Shown in pieces: positions 46,372 to 54,835 of a stretch of DNA of 64,000 nucleotides; position 1 is the first letter of the stretch, and each line of letters opens with the position of its first letter. The stretch is from Bradyrhizobium roseum. Its GTDB lineage: Bacteria > Pseudomonadota > Alphaproteobacteria > Rhizobiales > Xanthobacteraceae. Location: NCBI RefSeq assembly GCF_030413175.1, contig NZ_CP129212.1:1860001-1924000 (forward strand). Direction: 5' to 3'. The notes beneath the pieces are model-generated. The model was given only the letters and a program-made list of their open reading frames with translations, searched no databases and was not told the DNA's origin. The translations under genes and the position numbers were made by a program.

Positions 46372-46464
46372 GATGATCCTTCGAAGCGTTTCCCGGGAAG
46401 GCGCTGATTGATCGCGATTATAGGCCCGCCATCGAGGCGGCGAAAGCAGGTTCGCGCCAGCCGA

Positions 46465-47088
46465 TCAACCGAGCAATAGCTTGAATCGCGCCAAAAACTG
46501 CTTTTCGGCGCGGGCCGCGGTCCACGGCGTCAGATAATCGCGCACCGTGGGTTCGGGCAGGCCCGGGTCGCGGCCGAACAGGCGCCTGGCTTCGGATTCC
46601 GAAAATCCGGCAAGATGAGTGGCTTCGAGATAGGCCGCGCCGCGATCTGCCGCCTTGATCGCCTTGGTGATGTCGTCCGCCAGAACCGGCGGCAGGCCGA
46701 AGCGGATATGGATCGCCGCCAGCAGGCGCTTTTCCACCACCTTGTAGTCGCCGCCGAGCACTGCCTTGAACGGCGAGATCATGTCGCCGATGACGTATTC
46801 CGGCGCGTCGTGCAGCAGTGCCCCGAGACGAAAGCGGACGTCGACGCGCGGCATCTGCTCGCGCATCACGGTTTCCACCAGCAGCGTGTGCTGCGCCACG
46901 GAGAAGATATGCGCGCCGCTGGTCTGTCCGTTCCAGCGCGCCACGCGCGCCAGGCCATGGGCGATGTCGGCGATCTCGATATCGAGCGGCGAGGGGTCGA
47001 GCAAATCGAGCCGCCGCCCCGACAGCATCCGCTGCCAGGCGCGGTCCGCGCCGTGGGACGATTTGCTTGCCGCTTTCCGTGCCGTCAT
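46465..47088 (-). CDS. HD-domain phosphohydrolase (YfbR-like)
   Basis: This 207-residue HD-superfamily protein has metal ligands His67 (SVAQHTLL), His93-Asp94 (ALLHDAPEYVIGDMISP), and a distal Asp near KAADRGAAYLEA. The motif order is like the 5'-deoxynucleotidase YfbR, and nucleotide hydrolysis is inferred. The start overlaps the stop of tag by 4 bases (ATGA), so the two genes are translationally coupled. A longer open frame upstream is inside tag and is not coding in this phase. Confidence 0.88.
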   Translation of the reverse strand: MTARKAASKSSHGADRAWQRMLSGRRLDLLDPSPLDIEIADIAHGLARVARWNGQTSGAHIFSVAQHTLLVETVMREQMPRVDVRFRLGALLHDAPEYVIGDMISPFKAVLGGDYKVVEKRLLAAIHIRFGLPPVLADDITKAIKAADRGAAYLEATHLAGFSESEARRLFGRDPGLPEPTVRDYLTPWTAARAEKQFLARFKLLLG

Positions 47089-47711
47089 TTGGCTTTGAGG
47101 CGCGGCTTGCGAAGTTTGCCGCTGCAACTCTCGTGGCAGAAGCAGGTCACCAGATGGTCGTTGACCATGCCCGTGGCCTGCATGAAGGCGTAGACGATGG
47201 TCGGGCCGACGAACTTGAATCCGCGCGCGCCGAGCTCCTTTGAAATCTTGATCGAGACCGGCGTCGAAGCCGGCACGCTGGCCGTGGTCTTGAACTGGTT
47301 GACCTTTGGCTTTCCGTCGACGAAGTCCCAAAGAAACTGAGAGAAACCAGGACCTTCCTCCATGATCTTGAGATAGCCCTTGGCGCTGTTGACGGCGCCT
47401 TCGATCTTGGAACGGTTGCGCACGATGCCGGCGTCGTTCATCAGCGCATGGACTTTTTTCTCGCTGTAGCGGGCGATCTTCTCCGGCTGAAAATCGTCGA
47501 AGGCTTTGCGAAAATTGTCGCGCTTGCGCAGGATCGTGATCCACGACAATCCGGCCTGGAAGCCGTCGAGGATCAGCTTCTCAAACAGCGCCCGATCGTC
47601 ATATTCCGGCACGCCCCATTCGGTGTCGTGGTAGGCCATGTAGAACGGGTCTTCGCCGGGCCATGGGCACCGCATCTTGCCGTCGGGGTGCAGGCGCGCG
47701 GATTTGCTCAT
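47085..47711 (-). CDS. tag: DNA-3-methyladenine glycosylase I
   Basis: Tag removes 3-methyladenine from alkylated DNA. The 208-residue protein matches the family closely. It has the N-terminal zinc-site residues Cys15 (MRCPWPG) and His28 (AYHDTEWG), the conserved LILDGFQAGLSWITILRKR block, and the C-terminal zinc site in DHLVTCFCHESC. It adds a base-excision function to mutY and the UDG of this window. The next gene (HD hydrolase) overlaps its end. Confidence 0.96.
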   Translation of the reverse strand: MSKSARLHPDGKMRCPWPGEDPFYMAYHDTEWGVPEYDDRALFEKLILDGFQAGLSWITILRKRDNFRKAFDDFQPEKIARYSEKKVHALMNDAGIVRNRSKIEGAVNSAKGYLKIMEEGPGFSQFLWDFVDGKPKVNQFKTTASVPASTPVSIKISKELGARGFKFVGPTIVYAFMQATGMVNDHLVTCFCHESCSGKLRKPRLKAK

Positions 47712-47735
47712 TGAAATTCGCTCATCGGAACCGGC

Positions 47736-48617
47736 TCATGCGACGGTCTGCTTCGGTGGCGTCCGAACCTCGTTCGGGTCCGCCAGATGCATCGCAAGGC
47801 CGCCTGCCGTCAACGCCAAACCGGCGTCGAGGGCGTCGGCGACGCGATCGATGCGGACCAGCGCGAGCCCCCTGCCGCCGGCGGTCGACCCCATGGTGCC
47901 GACCTGCTTGTCGCCGGCCTGAACCGGGATGCCGGTTTCCGGCGAGAAGTCGTCCAGCACCACCCGCACGATCCGTGTGCGCGCGGTGCCGCGATGCTGC
48001 ATCCGCGACACCACTTCCTGGCCGACATAGCAACCCTTGTCGAAGTCCACGCCGTGCAGGCGGTCCATGTTGGCTTCATGCGGAAACGCATCGCTGTACA
48101 TGAAATCGAGCCCGCCGCGCGGCACGCCGGTGGCGATGCGGTGCGCTTCGTAGGCGTCGCTCTCCACCAGTTCGGCGCCGATCAAATCGGCCACCTTGTG
48201 CGTAAGATCCTCGGGCGCGAGGATACGCCAGCCCAACGCCTCGTGGCGCGGATCGGCAAAGGCGAGATCCGGCTTCACCGCCGGTTCGCCGTCCCATACC
48301 GCCACCACACCCATATCGGCGGAGATGTTCTCCACCGCGACCTTGGCGCGCAGCTTGTAGAAACCGAGCTTGTCGGCAAGGCTCTGTGCCAGCGGGAGCG
48401 GCGCATCGATCAGGAAACCGCCGCCATGGCCAGCGGGGGCTTCGGTGATCAGAAAGTCCACCGTGATCTTGCCCTGCGGCGTCAGCAGTGCGCCGAACCG
48501 GCCAAGGCCTGGCTGCAGCAGCGTGACGTCTGTGGTGATGAGGCCGTTGAGGAAGTCGCGGGCATCCTCTCCGCTGACCTTGATCACGCCCCGGTCTGGA
48601 AGAAATGCAGCTTTCAT
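47736..48617 (-). CDS. ygfZ: Folate-binding protein YgfZ (iron-sulfur cluster assembly)
   Basis: YgfZ is a tetrahydrofolate-binding protein related to the glycine cleavage T-protein. It helps maintain or assemble certain Fe-S enzymes. The 293-residue protein has the diagnostic KGCYVGQEVVSRMQHRGTAR block (about residues 192-211) and an N-terminal GVIKVSGEDARDFLNGLITTDV region. The ATG at 48617 is used, and a TTG two codons earlier is the alternative. It lies 24 bp before tag, in the same minus-strand block, and Fe-S proteins such as MutY or ETF-QO could be clients. Confidence 0.93.
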   Translation of the reverse strand: MKAAFLPDRGVIKVSGEDARDFLNGLITTDVTLLQPGLGRFGALLTPQGKITVDFLITEAPAGHGGGFLIDAPLPLAQSLADKLGFYKLRAKVAVENISADMGVVAVWDGEPAVKPDLAFADPRHEALGWRILAPEDLTHKVADLIGAELVESDAYEAHRIATGVPRGGLDFMYSDAFPHEANMDRLHGVDFDKGCYVGQEVVSRMQHRGTARTRIVRVVLDDFSPETGIPVQAGDKQVGTMGSTAGGRGLALVRIDRVADALDAGLALTAGGLAMHLADPNEVRTPPKQTVA

Positions 48618-48754
48618 CGACAAAATAGGCCCCTTTTGGCGTTTTCCTGAAGTTCCTGGGGAAACGCAGGTGACAGGTACCCCATACGAAGTTAAGGCGC
48701 TAATGTGCGGCCAACAAGCCCCGCGACAGCCCTGAAGCCGCCGCTCAAGGAGCG

Positions 48755-48769
48755 ATGAATCAGCGATGA
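48755..48769 (+). promoter_or_regulatory. Four-codon leader frame overlapping the dihydroorotase start
   Basis: An 11-bp tandem duplication (AGCGATGAATC twice, 48751-48772) creates ATG AAT CAG CGA TGA at 48755-48769. Its stop overlaps the true start ATG at 48766. AAGGAG lies 2 bases before the first ATG and 13 before the second. Confidence 0.55.
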
Positions 48770-50100
48770 ATCAACGATTCGATACCATTCTAAAATCCGG
48801 CACCGTGGTCAATCAGGACGGCGAGGGCGTCCGCGACATCGGCATCTCCAATGGCCGGATCGCCGCGGTCGGCGGGCTCGGTCAGGCCTCCGCCGGCGAG
48901 ACCATCGACTGCAAGGGTCTGCATATTCTGCCCGGCGTGATCGACACGCAGGTGCATTTCCGCGAGCCCGGCCTGACGCAAAAGGAAGACCTCGAGACCG
49001 GCTCGCGCAGCGCCGTGATGGGCGGCGTCACCGCCGTGTTCGAGATGCCGAACACCAACCCGCTGACGATCACGGAGGAGACGTTCACCGCCAAGATCAA
49101 GGCCGGCCGCCATCGCATGCATTGCGATTTCGCGTTCTTCATCGGCGGCACGCGCGAGAACGTTCAGGATCTGCCTGAACTCGAACGCGCGCCGGGCTGC
49201 GCCGGCGTGAAAGTGTTCATCGGTTCATCCACGGGGTCGCTGCTGGTCGAGGACGACGAAAGCCTGCGCCGCATCTTCCAGGTGATCCGCCGCCGCGCCG
49301 CCTTTCATGCCGAGGACGAATACCGTCTCAACGAACGCAAATCGCACCGGATCGAGGGCGACCCGCGCTCGCATCCGGTGTGGCGCGACGAAGACACCGC
49401 GCTGATCGCGACGCAGCGGCTGGTCAAGCTGGCCCGCGAGACCGGCAAGCGCATCCATGTGCTGCACATCACGACCAAGCAGGAGATCGAATACCTGCGC
49501 GATCACAAGGACGTCGCGTCCTGCGAGGCGACGCCGCATCACCTGACGCTGGTCGCGCCCGAATGCTACGAACGGCTCGGCACGCTGGCGCAGATGAACC
49601 CGCCGGTGCGCTCGGCCGATCACCGGGCGGGCATCTGGTACGGCATCGAGCAGGGCATCATCGACGTGCTCGGCTCCGACCACGCGCCGCATACGCTGGA
49701 GGAAAAGGCCAAGACCTATCCGGCCTCGCCCTCGGGGATGACCGGCGTGCAGACGCTGGTGCCGCTGATGCTCGATCACGTCAACGCCGGGCGGCTGTCG
49801 CTGGCGCGCTTCGTCGATCTCACCTCTGCCGGCCCGGCGCGGCTCTATAACATCGCCTGCAAGGGCCGCATCGCCGCGGGCTACGACGCCGACTTGACCA
49901 TCGTTGACCTCAAGCGCAGCGAGACCATCACCAACCAATGGGTGGCCTCGAAGGCGGGCTGGACGCCCTACGACGGCGTGCGCGTCACCGGCTGGCCGGT
50001 CGGCACCTTCGTGCGCGGCCGCCGCGTGATGTGGCAGGGTGAGGTGATGACGCCGTCGACCGGCGAGCCGGTGCGGTTTCTGGAGACGATGAAGGCGTAG
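48766..50100 (+). CDS. Dihydroorotase family amidohydrolase
   Basis: This 444-residue cyclic amidohydrolase matches the dihydroorotases of this bacterial group (third step of pyrimidine synthesis). Metal-site motifs are GVIDTQVHFREPG (58-70), GVKVFIGSSTG (Lys candidate for carboxylation), HVLHITT, CEATPHHL, and GSDHAPH with the catalytic Asp. Notably, the first His of the usual HxH is Gln62, and only His64 remains. The sequence is otherwise intact, and a non-catalytic or altered-metal form is possible. An allantoinase or hydantoinase role is an alternative. Start usage is complicated by a duplicated leader. Confidence 0.85.
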   Translation: MNQRFDTILKSGTVVNQDGEGVRDIGISNGRIAAVGGLGQASAGETIDCKGLHILPGVIDTQVHFREPGLTQKEDLETGSRSAVMGGVTAVFEMPNTNPLTITEETFTAKIKAGRHRMHCDFAFFIGGTRENVQDLPELERAPGCAGVKVFIGSSTGSLLVEDDESLRRIFQVIRRRAAFHAEDEYRLNERKSHRIEGDPRSHPVWRDEDTALIATQRLVKLARETGKRIHVLHITTKQEIEYLRDHKDVASCEATPHHLTLVAPECYERLGTLAQMNPPVRSADHRAGIWYGIEQGIIDVLGSDHAPHTLEEKAKTYPASPSGMTGVQTLVPLMLDHVNAGRLSLARFVDLTSAGPARLYNIACKGRIAAGYDADLTIVDLKRSETITNQWVASKAGWTPYDGVRVTGWPVGTFVRGRRVMWQGEVMTPSTGEPVRFLETMKA

Positions 50101-50124
50101 GGCTACTGGTTCTGCCCCACGCGA

Positions 50125-50230
50125 CTGTCGTCACCCGCCCGGCGAGTGACCCAGTATTCCAGAGACGACAGTGATTGAACCGAGAGGCCGCGGCGTACTG
50201 AGTCGCACGGTCAAGCCGGGCGATGACAGC
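50125..50230. repeat. Palindromic intergenic repeat, family F
   Basis: CTGTCGTCACCCGCCCGG (50125-50142) faces CCGGGCGATGACAG (50216-50229), imperfectly inverted around about 75 bp that contain CCAGTATTCC. It lies between convergent genes. Confidence 0.6.
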
Positions 50231-50250
50231 TTGGGGGATGACGCGAGCTA

Positions 50251-50517
50251 CTACTGCTTCGCCAGCTTCAACGAAAACTCGCCGTTGCGAATGCGCGCGG
50301 AAAGACCTTCCGCGAATTTCGCCACCGCGTCCTCGCCATAGGTCGAGACCAGTTCGGCCAGTGCGGTGAACAGGCTCGCCTGCGCCAGGCAATCGCCATC
50401 GACGCCCTCGTGGCGGGCGTCGGCCCAGGCTTCGCTCAGGTAACTCAGTGCGGTCTGCTTCTGGTCGAGGTCGGGAAGCGGGTCGCGGGCGATCGGCGAA
50501 GGGGCTGGGCGGCTCAT
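50251..50517 (-). CDS. Small protein of unknown function
   Basis: I do not recognise this 88-residue protein. It is soluble and probably all-helical: a short Pro-rich start (SRPAPSPIARDPLP) is followed by two or three amphipathic helices (TALSYLSEAWADARHEGVDG, LAELVSTYGEDAVAKFAEGL). The ATG at 50517 is used, and a TTG nine bases upstream is also in frame. No good ribosome site is seen. It is convergent with dihydroorotase across a palindromic repeat. Confidence 0.65.
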   Translation of the reverse strand: MSRPAPSPIARDPLPDLDQKQTALSYLSEAWADARHEGVDGDCLAQASLFTALAELVSTYGEDAVAKFAEGLSARIRNGEFSLKLAKQ

Positions 50518-50667
50518 GAAACTCAACGAAATTGGCGCGCGAACCGGGGCGGAACGCGCTTTAGCGCGACAAGCTCTAGCATGCGGCGCGGACCCGCCTA
50601 GGCCACATCTTTAAAAAGGGTTAACGCGCTGCCCGAATTTCAGGCGGCCAGTGCCGGCTCGGCCATT

Positions 50668-51309
50668 TCAGGAGACGCAGCCCAAAATCGCGGCCGGAGT
50701 CGCGCAGACATGCTGCGCGCCGGCTTCCAGCAACTCGTCCCGGCTGCCGTAGCCGTACAGCACGCCGATGCGCTGCATGCCGTTGTTTTTCGCGCCGACC
50801 ATGTCGTGGCTGCGGTCGCCGATCATCAGGGTCTTGGCCGGATCGACGGCGGCTTGCTTCAGTGCGTATTCGAGCAGATGCGTTTTCTCGACGCGCGTCC
50901 CGTCGAGTTCGGCGCCGAAAACGTGCTCGAAGTGACCGCGCAGGCCGAAATGATCGATGATGCGGTCGGCAAAAACATGCGCCTTGCTGGTGGCGACGAA
51001 CAGCCGGTGACCGGACGAGCGGAGCGTGGTCAGCACCTCGCCAATGCCGTCGTAGACGCGGTTTTCATAAAGGCCGATGTCGGAAAACCGCTCCCGATAC
51101 AGCGTCACCGCACGGTCGGCGGCCGGCTCGCCGAGCATCTTCACAAAGCTCGAGCGCAGCGGCGGGCCGATGCACCAGGTCAGTTCTTCCTCGCTCGGGA
51201 TGGTCTGGTGATCGAGTCGTTGCAGCGCATACTGGATCGAACGAGTGATGCCCGGCTTGGGGTCGGTAAGCGTCCCATCGAGGTCGAAATAGATCGCGTC
51301 CAAAGCCAT
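50668..51309 (-). CDS. HAD-family hydrolase, phosphoglycolate phosphatase-like
   Basis: This 213-residue haloacid dehalogenase-type phosphatase has the nucleophile and acid Asp pair in YFDLDGTLTD (Asp9, Asp11), a helical cap domain, motif II VATSKAH, and the C-terminal MIGDRSHDMVGAKNNGM with two Asp. The Gph/PgmB subclass is likely, and 2-phosphoglycolate is a plausible substrate but cannot be fixed. It lies 4 bp from the TIGR02301 gene on the same strand, probably in one transcript. Confidence 0.9.
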   Translation of the reverse strand: MALDAIYFDLDGTLTDPKPGITRSIQYALQRLDHQTIPSEEELTWCIGPPLRSSFVKMLGEPAADRAVTLYRERFSDIGLYENRVYDGIGEVLTTLRSSGHRLFVATSKAHVFADRIIDHFGLRGHFEHVFGAELDGTRVEKTHLLEYALKQAAVDPAKTLMIGDRSHDMVGAKNNGMQRIGVLYGYGSRDELLEAGAQHVCATPAAILGCVS

Positions 51310-51313
51310 TGCC

Positions 51314-51691
51314 CTAGTTTGCGTAGCGCGCGGTCAGGTCACGCGAGATCTTAGACCCTTCCTCGATATAGCGGCGGATCGCGACCGACGCCGCAGGCGT
51401 GCAGGTGCGGTAGGTTTGTTGAAAACCGTTATAGCCGCGGTTGAAGCCCGCGATCATGCGGGTGCGGCGGTCGCCGGAGGGGGTTTCGGCGTCGATCAGC
51501 GCCTGCATTTCGTTGCGCCATTTCGCGCCTTCGTTGGAACCGCAGATGCCGCGGAGATAGTGCAGGGTGCCAAGGATCTCAGCCAGCCGCTGCAGGTCGC
51601 CGTCGAACGGCGCGGCGGCATCCTGGGCCCGGGCGGGGGCCAGATGGCAGGCCGAAAGCAGGATGAGGGCGGCGAGGGCAGACTTCAGCAT
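51314..51691 (-). CDS. TIGR02301 family exported protein
   Basis: This 125-residue protein has a signal peptide (MLKSALAALILLSACHLAPA, cleavage near AQA). The TIGR02301 region follows (LQRLAEILGTLHYLRGICGS, then WRNEMQALIDAE). Two Cys (CGSNEG and RTCTPAAS) could form a disulfide. The role is unknown, and it is restricted to alphaproteobacteria as far as I know. The start at 51691 is preferred because the signal peptide begins there. It is followed by the HAD gene after 4 bp. Confidence 0.83.
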   Translation of the reverse strand: MLKSALAALILLSACHLAPARAQDAAAPFDGDLQRLAEILGTLHYLRGICGSNEGAKWRNEMQALIDAETPSGDRRTRMIAGFNRGYNGFQQTYRTCTPAASVAIRRYIEEGSKISRDLTARYAN

Positions 51692-51752
51692 TTGAGGCCG
51701 ATATGCCCCCTCCATACGCCCGAGGCAAGGTGCGTGGTCCGATACTGGCCGT

Positions 51753-52172
51753 CTAAACCAGCTTCCGAGCGGCTTCGATGACCTCCATGAGACCGCCGGT
51801 GACCTTGAGGTCGCCGAGTTCATGTGGTGCCAGCCATTTGAAATCGTCATGCTCGTCGTTCAGGACCGGTTCCGCGGCCGTCCAGCGCGCCGCGAATGAC
51901 ATGATCACATAGTGCCCGTCGCCGCCGGTGGCCGGCAGCACCTCCCGCCAGCCGGCCAGCCCCAGAATCTCGATTCTCAGGCCGGTTTCCTCGTCGACCT
52001 CGCGGTGGAGCGCCGATTGCAGCGATTCGCCGAATTCGACGCGGCCGCCGGGAAAGGAATAAAAGCCCTTGCCGGGCGAGCGGGCGCGGCGGACCAGCAA
52101 CACCTTGCCGTCACGGAAGATCGCGCCGCTGACGGCGAGCTGGGGGCGGGTCGGCGGTGCAGGGAAGGACAA
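51753..52172 (-). CDS. Nudix hydrolase
   Basis: This Nudix-superfamily protein of about 139 residues has a complete box, GGRVEFGESLQSALHREVDE followed by ETGL. It resembles the MutT/ADP-ribose-like hydrolases, and the substrate is open. The start is uncertain: I use the TTG at 52172 (reading MSFPAPPTRPQLAVSG), since no ATG precedes the domain at a sensible distance and a start near 52310 would overlap the upstream gene. No clear ribosome site is seen. It precedes the TIGR02301 and HAD genes on the same strand. Confidence 0.82.
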   Translation of the reverse strand: MSFPAPPTRPQLAVSGAIFRDGKVLLVRRARSPGKGFYSFPGGRVEFGESLQSALHREVDEETGLRIEILGLAGWREVLPATGGDGHYVIMSFAARWTAAEPVLNDEHDDFKWLAPHELGDLKVTGGLMEVIEAARKLV

Positions 52173-52242
52173 GGGAAAATCCGGTAAGCGGGAGCCTTGC
52201 CGGGATGATGCCCGATCGGTTCGCGCAGGTCTAATCCCGCAG

Positions 52243-52767
52243 CTAGCTCGACATGGCGGCTTCGACGTCGCCCTCGACGCTACCCTCGACGCTGCCGTTG
52301 ATGACACCACCGGCCAGCGCCACCAGCGGCTTGACCCAGGCGGTGGCCTGCTCGGCCAGCGTGGCGCGGGTCTTGTCCTGCTGCGCCTCGCGCATGGCGT
52401 TGCCGACCGCCGTCAGGATCGAGGTCATGGTGGCCGTCAGGTTGTCGAAATTGGCGCGGATTTTCGGATCGGCGCACTCATAGGCCTCGATCGCGAGGTC
52501 GCGGGCCTTGAAGTTGGAGGCCCAGAAATGCTCGGCGTAGGACAGCGGGGTCCAGGTGAGGAAATCCTCCGCGCATTCCGGCATGTCCGGAACCATTTCG
52601 AGCAGCATGATGGCTTCGTTGAAATGATTCAGGTAGTCGGTGGCGAGCCCGGTGCGGGGATTGATGTTGGCCGCGCGCAATTGCTCCGCACGCGCCTCGT
52701 CAATGCGGCCGGTCGACGGTGGTATGGATTGATCGGATCGCACTTGTGTGGCGGCCATGGAGGTCAT
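52243..52767 (-). CDS. Unknown soluble protein
   Basis: I do not recognise this 174-residue protein. It is mostly helical and acidic, with TGLATDYLNHFNEAIMLLEM, MPECAEDFLTWTPLSYAEHF, and a C-terminal small repeat GSVEGSVEGDVEA. No signal peptide or membrane segment is visible. The ATG at 52767 has a weak GAGACGG upstream, and an ATG nine bases further in is the alternative. It is divergent from the SRAP-domain gene. Confidence 0.7.
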   Translation of the reverse strand: MTSMAATQVRSDQSIPPSTGRIDEARAEQLRAANINPRTGLATDYLNHFNEAIMLLEMVPDMPECAEDFLTWTPLSYAEHFWASNFKARDLAIEAYECADPKIRANFDNLTATMTSILTAVGNAMREAQQDKTRATLAEQATAWVKPLVALAGGVINGSVEGSVEGDVEAAMSS

Positions 52768-52829
52768 CCGTCTCACTGTTAGCACGTGGGGTTAACACTG
52801 GTTGAACGGAAGCTTATCTAGGCCAGATA

Positions 52830-53591
52830 ATGTGCGGACGTTTTGTAATTACCTCACCGCCTGAAGCGCTACGGCAAATATTCGGCTACCGCGAGCAGCC
52901 GAATTTCCCGCCGCGGTATAATGTTGCGCCGACGCAGCCCGTGCCGGTCGTCATTCTGGAAAATGGCGGGCGTCATTTCCGGCTGATGCGGTGGGGACTG
53001 ATTCCATCTTGGGTGAAGGAACCCCGTAGTTTTACGCTCCTGATCAATGCGCGTTCAGAGACGATCCGCGAAAAGCCGGCGTTCAAGAACGCCATCAGGC
53101 GACGGCGCTGCCTGATACCGGCGGACGGCTATTACGAATGGCAGGACGCCGGCGGACGAAAGCGGCCGTTCTTCATTCACCGTCGCGACGGCCGCCCGGT
53201 GGGCTTTGCCGCGCTGGCGGAAACCTGGATGGGGCCGAACGGCGAGGAAACCGACAGTGTTGCCATCATCACCGCGGCGGCCAGCCGCGACCTCGCCATG
53301 CTGCACCACCGCGTGCCGGTGACGATTGCGCCCGAGGAATTCGAGCGCTGGCTCGACGTCCGCCTCGATAACGCCGACGACATCATGCCGCTGTTGCGCG
53401 GACCGGCCGAGGGCGAGTTCGCCTGGCACGAGATTTCCACACGCGTCAACCGCGTCGTCAATGACGACGCGCAACTCCTGCTGCCGATCACCGACGAAGA
53501 GCGCGCGGCGGAGGAGCCGAAGCCGGCGAAGAAAGCCGCGCCGCGCAAGGCAACGGCGTCGGAGGATGACGGGCAGGGCTCGTTGTTTTGA
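52830..53591 (+). CDS. SOS response-associated peptidase (SRAP, YedK/HMCES family)
   Basis: This 253-residue SRAP protein protects abasic sites in single-stranded DNA by forming a thiazolidine cross-link with its N-terminal Cys. The MCGRFV start exposes Cys2 after Met removal. The conserved RYNVAPTQPVPVV, LINARSETI, GYYEW (Glu) and MLHHRVPV (His) blocks are all present. A Lys/Ala/Pro tail ends the protein. I saw no alphaproteobacterial LexA box (GTTC-N7-GTTC) immediately upstream. The IS110-family element starts shortly after the stop. Confidence 0.94.
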   Translation: MCGRFVITSPPEALRQIFGYREQPNFPPRYNVAPTQPVPVVILENGGRHFRLMRWGLIPSWVKEPRSFTLLINARSETIREKPAFKNAIRRRRCLIPADGYYEWQDAGGRKRPFFIHRRDGRPVGFAALAETWMGPNGEETDSVAIITAAASRDLAMLHHRVPVTIAPEEFERWLDVRLDNADDIMPLLRGPAEGEFAWHEISTRVNRVVNDDAQLLLPITDEERAAEEPKPAKKAAPRKATASEDDGQGSLF

Positions 53592-53686
53592 GGATCCACG
53601 ATGTAGATTTGTAGATTCCATGGGGCGGTGAGCGTGGCCTTTCCGATAGGTTTGGGTTTGCACACTCGAACCATCGGAGAAGTCAG

Positions 53687-54835
53687 ATGCAAGCATCGAC
53701 CGCAGTCACGCCCACCGCGGACCATATTGGCACAATTTTCGTTTCGATCGAACTAAGTCAGAAGACCTGGCTGGTGACGCTGCACAGCCCGGTTCGTGAC
53801 CGGATCTCCCGCCACAAGCTCGAGGGAGGCAATCAGGTCGAGTTGCTTGCCCTGATCGAGAAGATCAGGGCGCGGGCGGCCGAGAAGCTGGGGTCTGTGC
53901 CGCGCGTCGTGAGCTGCTACGAGGCCGGCTATGATGGCTTTTGGCTGCACCGGCTGCTGCTGACGGCAGGCATCACGAACTACGTCTTTGATCCCGCCAG
54001 CATTGCCGTGGACCAGCGGTCGCGGCGGGCGAAGACGGACCGGATCGACGGCGAGTTGATGCTGCGGACCTTGATGGCCTATCTGCGGGGCGAGCCACGG
54101 GTGGTCCGCATCGTCCGCGTCCCGAGCGTGGAAGCCGAGGATGCCCGGCGTGCGAGCCGGGAGCGGGATCGTCTGGTCAAGGAACAGACGGCCCATACCA
54201 ACCGGATCAAGGCGCTGATGCGTCTGTCGGGCATGGCGGTCGGCAACCCGCGCCGACGGGACTGGCTCAGCTTTCTGGAGCAGCAGCGGGATTGGGAGGG
54301 GCAGCCGTTGCCGCCTCATTCGTTGGCCGAAGTGAAGCGCGAACACGCGCGCCTGACCATGGTACGCGAGCAGATTGCGGCGTTGGAACAGGTACAGACT
54401 GCACAGGCCTGTCCCGTTCCTCCTCCGATGGCGGAGCGGCGATCAAGCCTGCAGCGGCTCAAGGCGCTCGGCCCGGCCTTCACCGCGACGCTGGTGAACG
54501 AACTGTTCTACAAGGACTTCCGCAACCGGCGCGAGGTCGCCAGCTACTGCGGATTGGTGCCGAGCCCCTGGAAGAGCGGCGGCATCGACCGCGAGCAAGG
54601 CATCAGCAAGGCTGGCAACCCGCGGGCGCGCAACAAGGCGATCGAGCTGGCCTGGCTGTGGCTTCGCCATCAGTCGGACAGCGCGCTCAGCCGCTGGTTC
54701 CGCACCCGCACCGCCAATGCCGGCAAGCGCGCCAAACGCGTCGCCATCGTCGCCCTGGCGCGCAAGCTGATCGTGGCGCTGTGGCGCTACCTCACCACGG
54801 GCCTCATTCCGGAGCAGGCAATCATGAAGGCATAA
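53687..54835 (+). CDS. IS110-family transposase (DEDD-type)
   Basis: This 382-residue transposase has an N-terminal RuvC-like DEDD domain and a C-terminal Transposase_20 domain. Acidic residues are Glu22 (FVSIELSQKTW, where most members have Asp), Glu79 (CYEAGYDGFW), and Asp118 and Asp121 (KTDRIDGEL). The C-terminal domain includes LQRLKALGPAFTATLVNELF, YCGLVPSPWKSGG and GISKAGNPRARNKAIELAW, with Ser307 as the likely nucleophile. Such enzymes use a bridge RNA from the element's noncoding end. GGAG precedes the ATG. The frame is intact, so the element may be active. Confidence 0.95.
   Translation: MQASTAVTPTADHIGTIFVSIELSQKTWLVTLHSPVRDRISRHKLEGGNQVELLALIEKIRARAAEKLGSVPRVVSCYEAGYDGFWLHRLLLTAGITNYVFDPASIAVDQRSRRAKTDRIDGELMLRTLMAYLRGEPRVVRIVRVPSVEAEDARRASRERDRLVKEQTAHTNRIKALMRLSGMAVGNPRRRDWLSFLEQQRDWEGQPLPPHSLAEVKREHARLTMVREQIAALEQVQTAQACPVPPPMAERRSSLQRLKALGPAFTATLVNELFYKDFRNRREVASYCGLVPSPWKSGGIDREQGISKAGNPRARNKAIELAWLWLRHQSDSALSRWFRTRTANAGKRAKRVAIVALARKLIVALWRYLTTGLIPEQAIMKA

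Noticed and set aside
52770..52829. LexA box before the SRAP gene
   Set aside because: No GTTC-N7-GTTC or GAAC-N7-GAAC was found in the gap. Only a lone GAAC half site is present.
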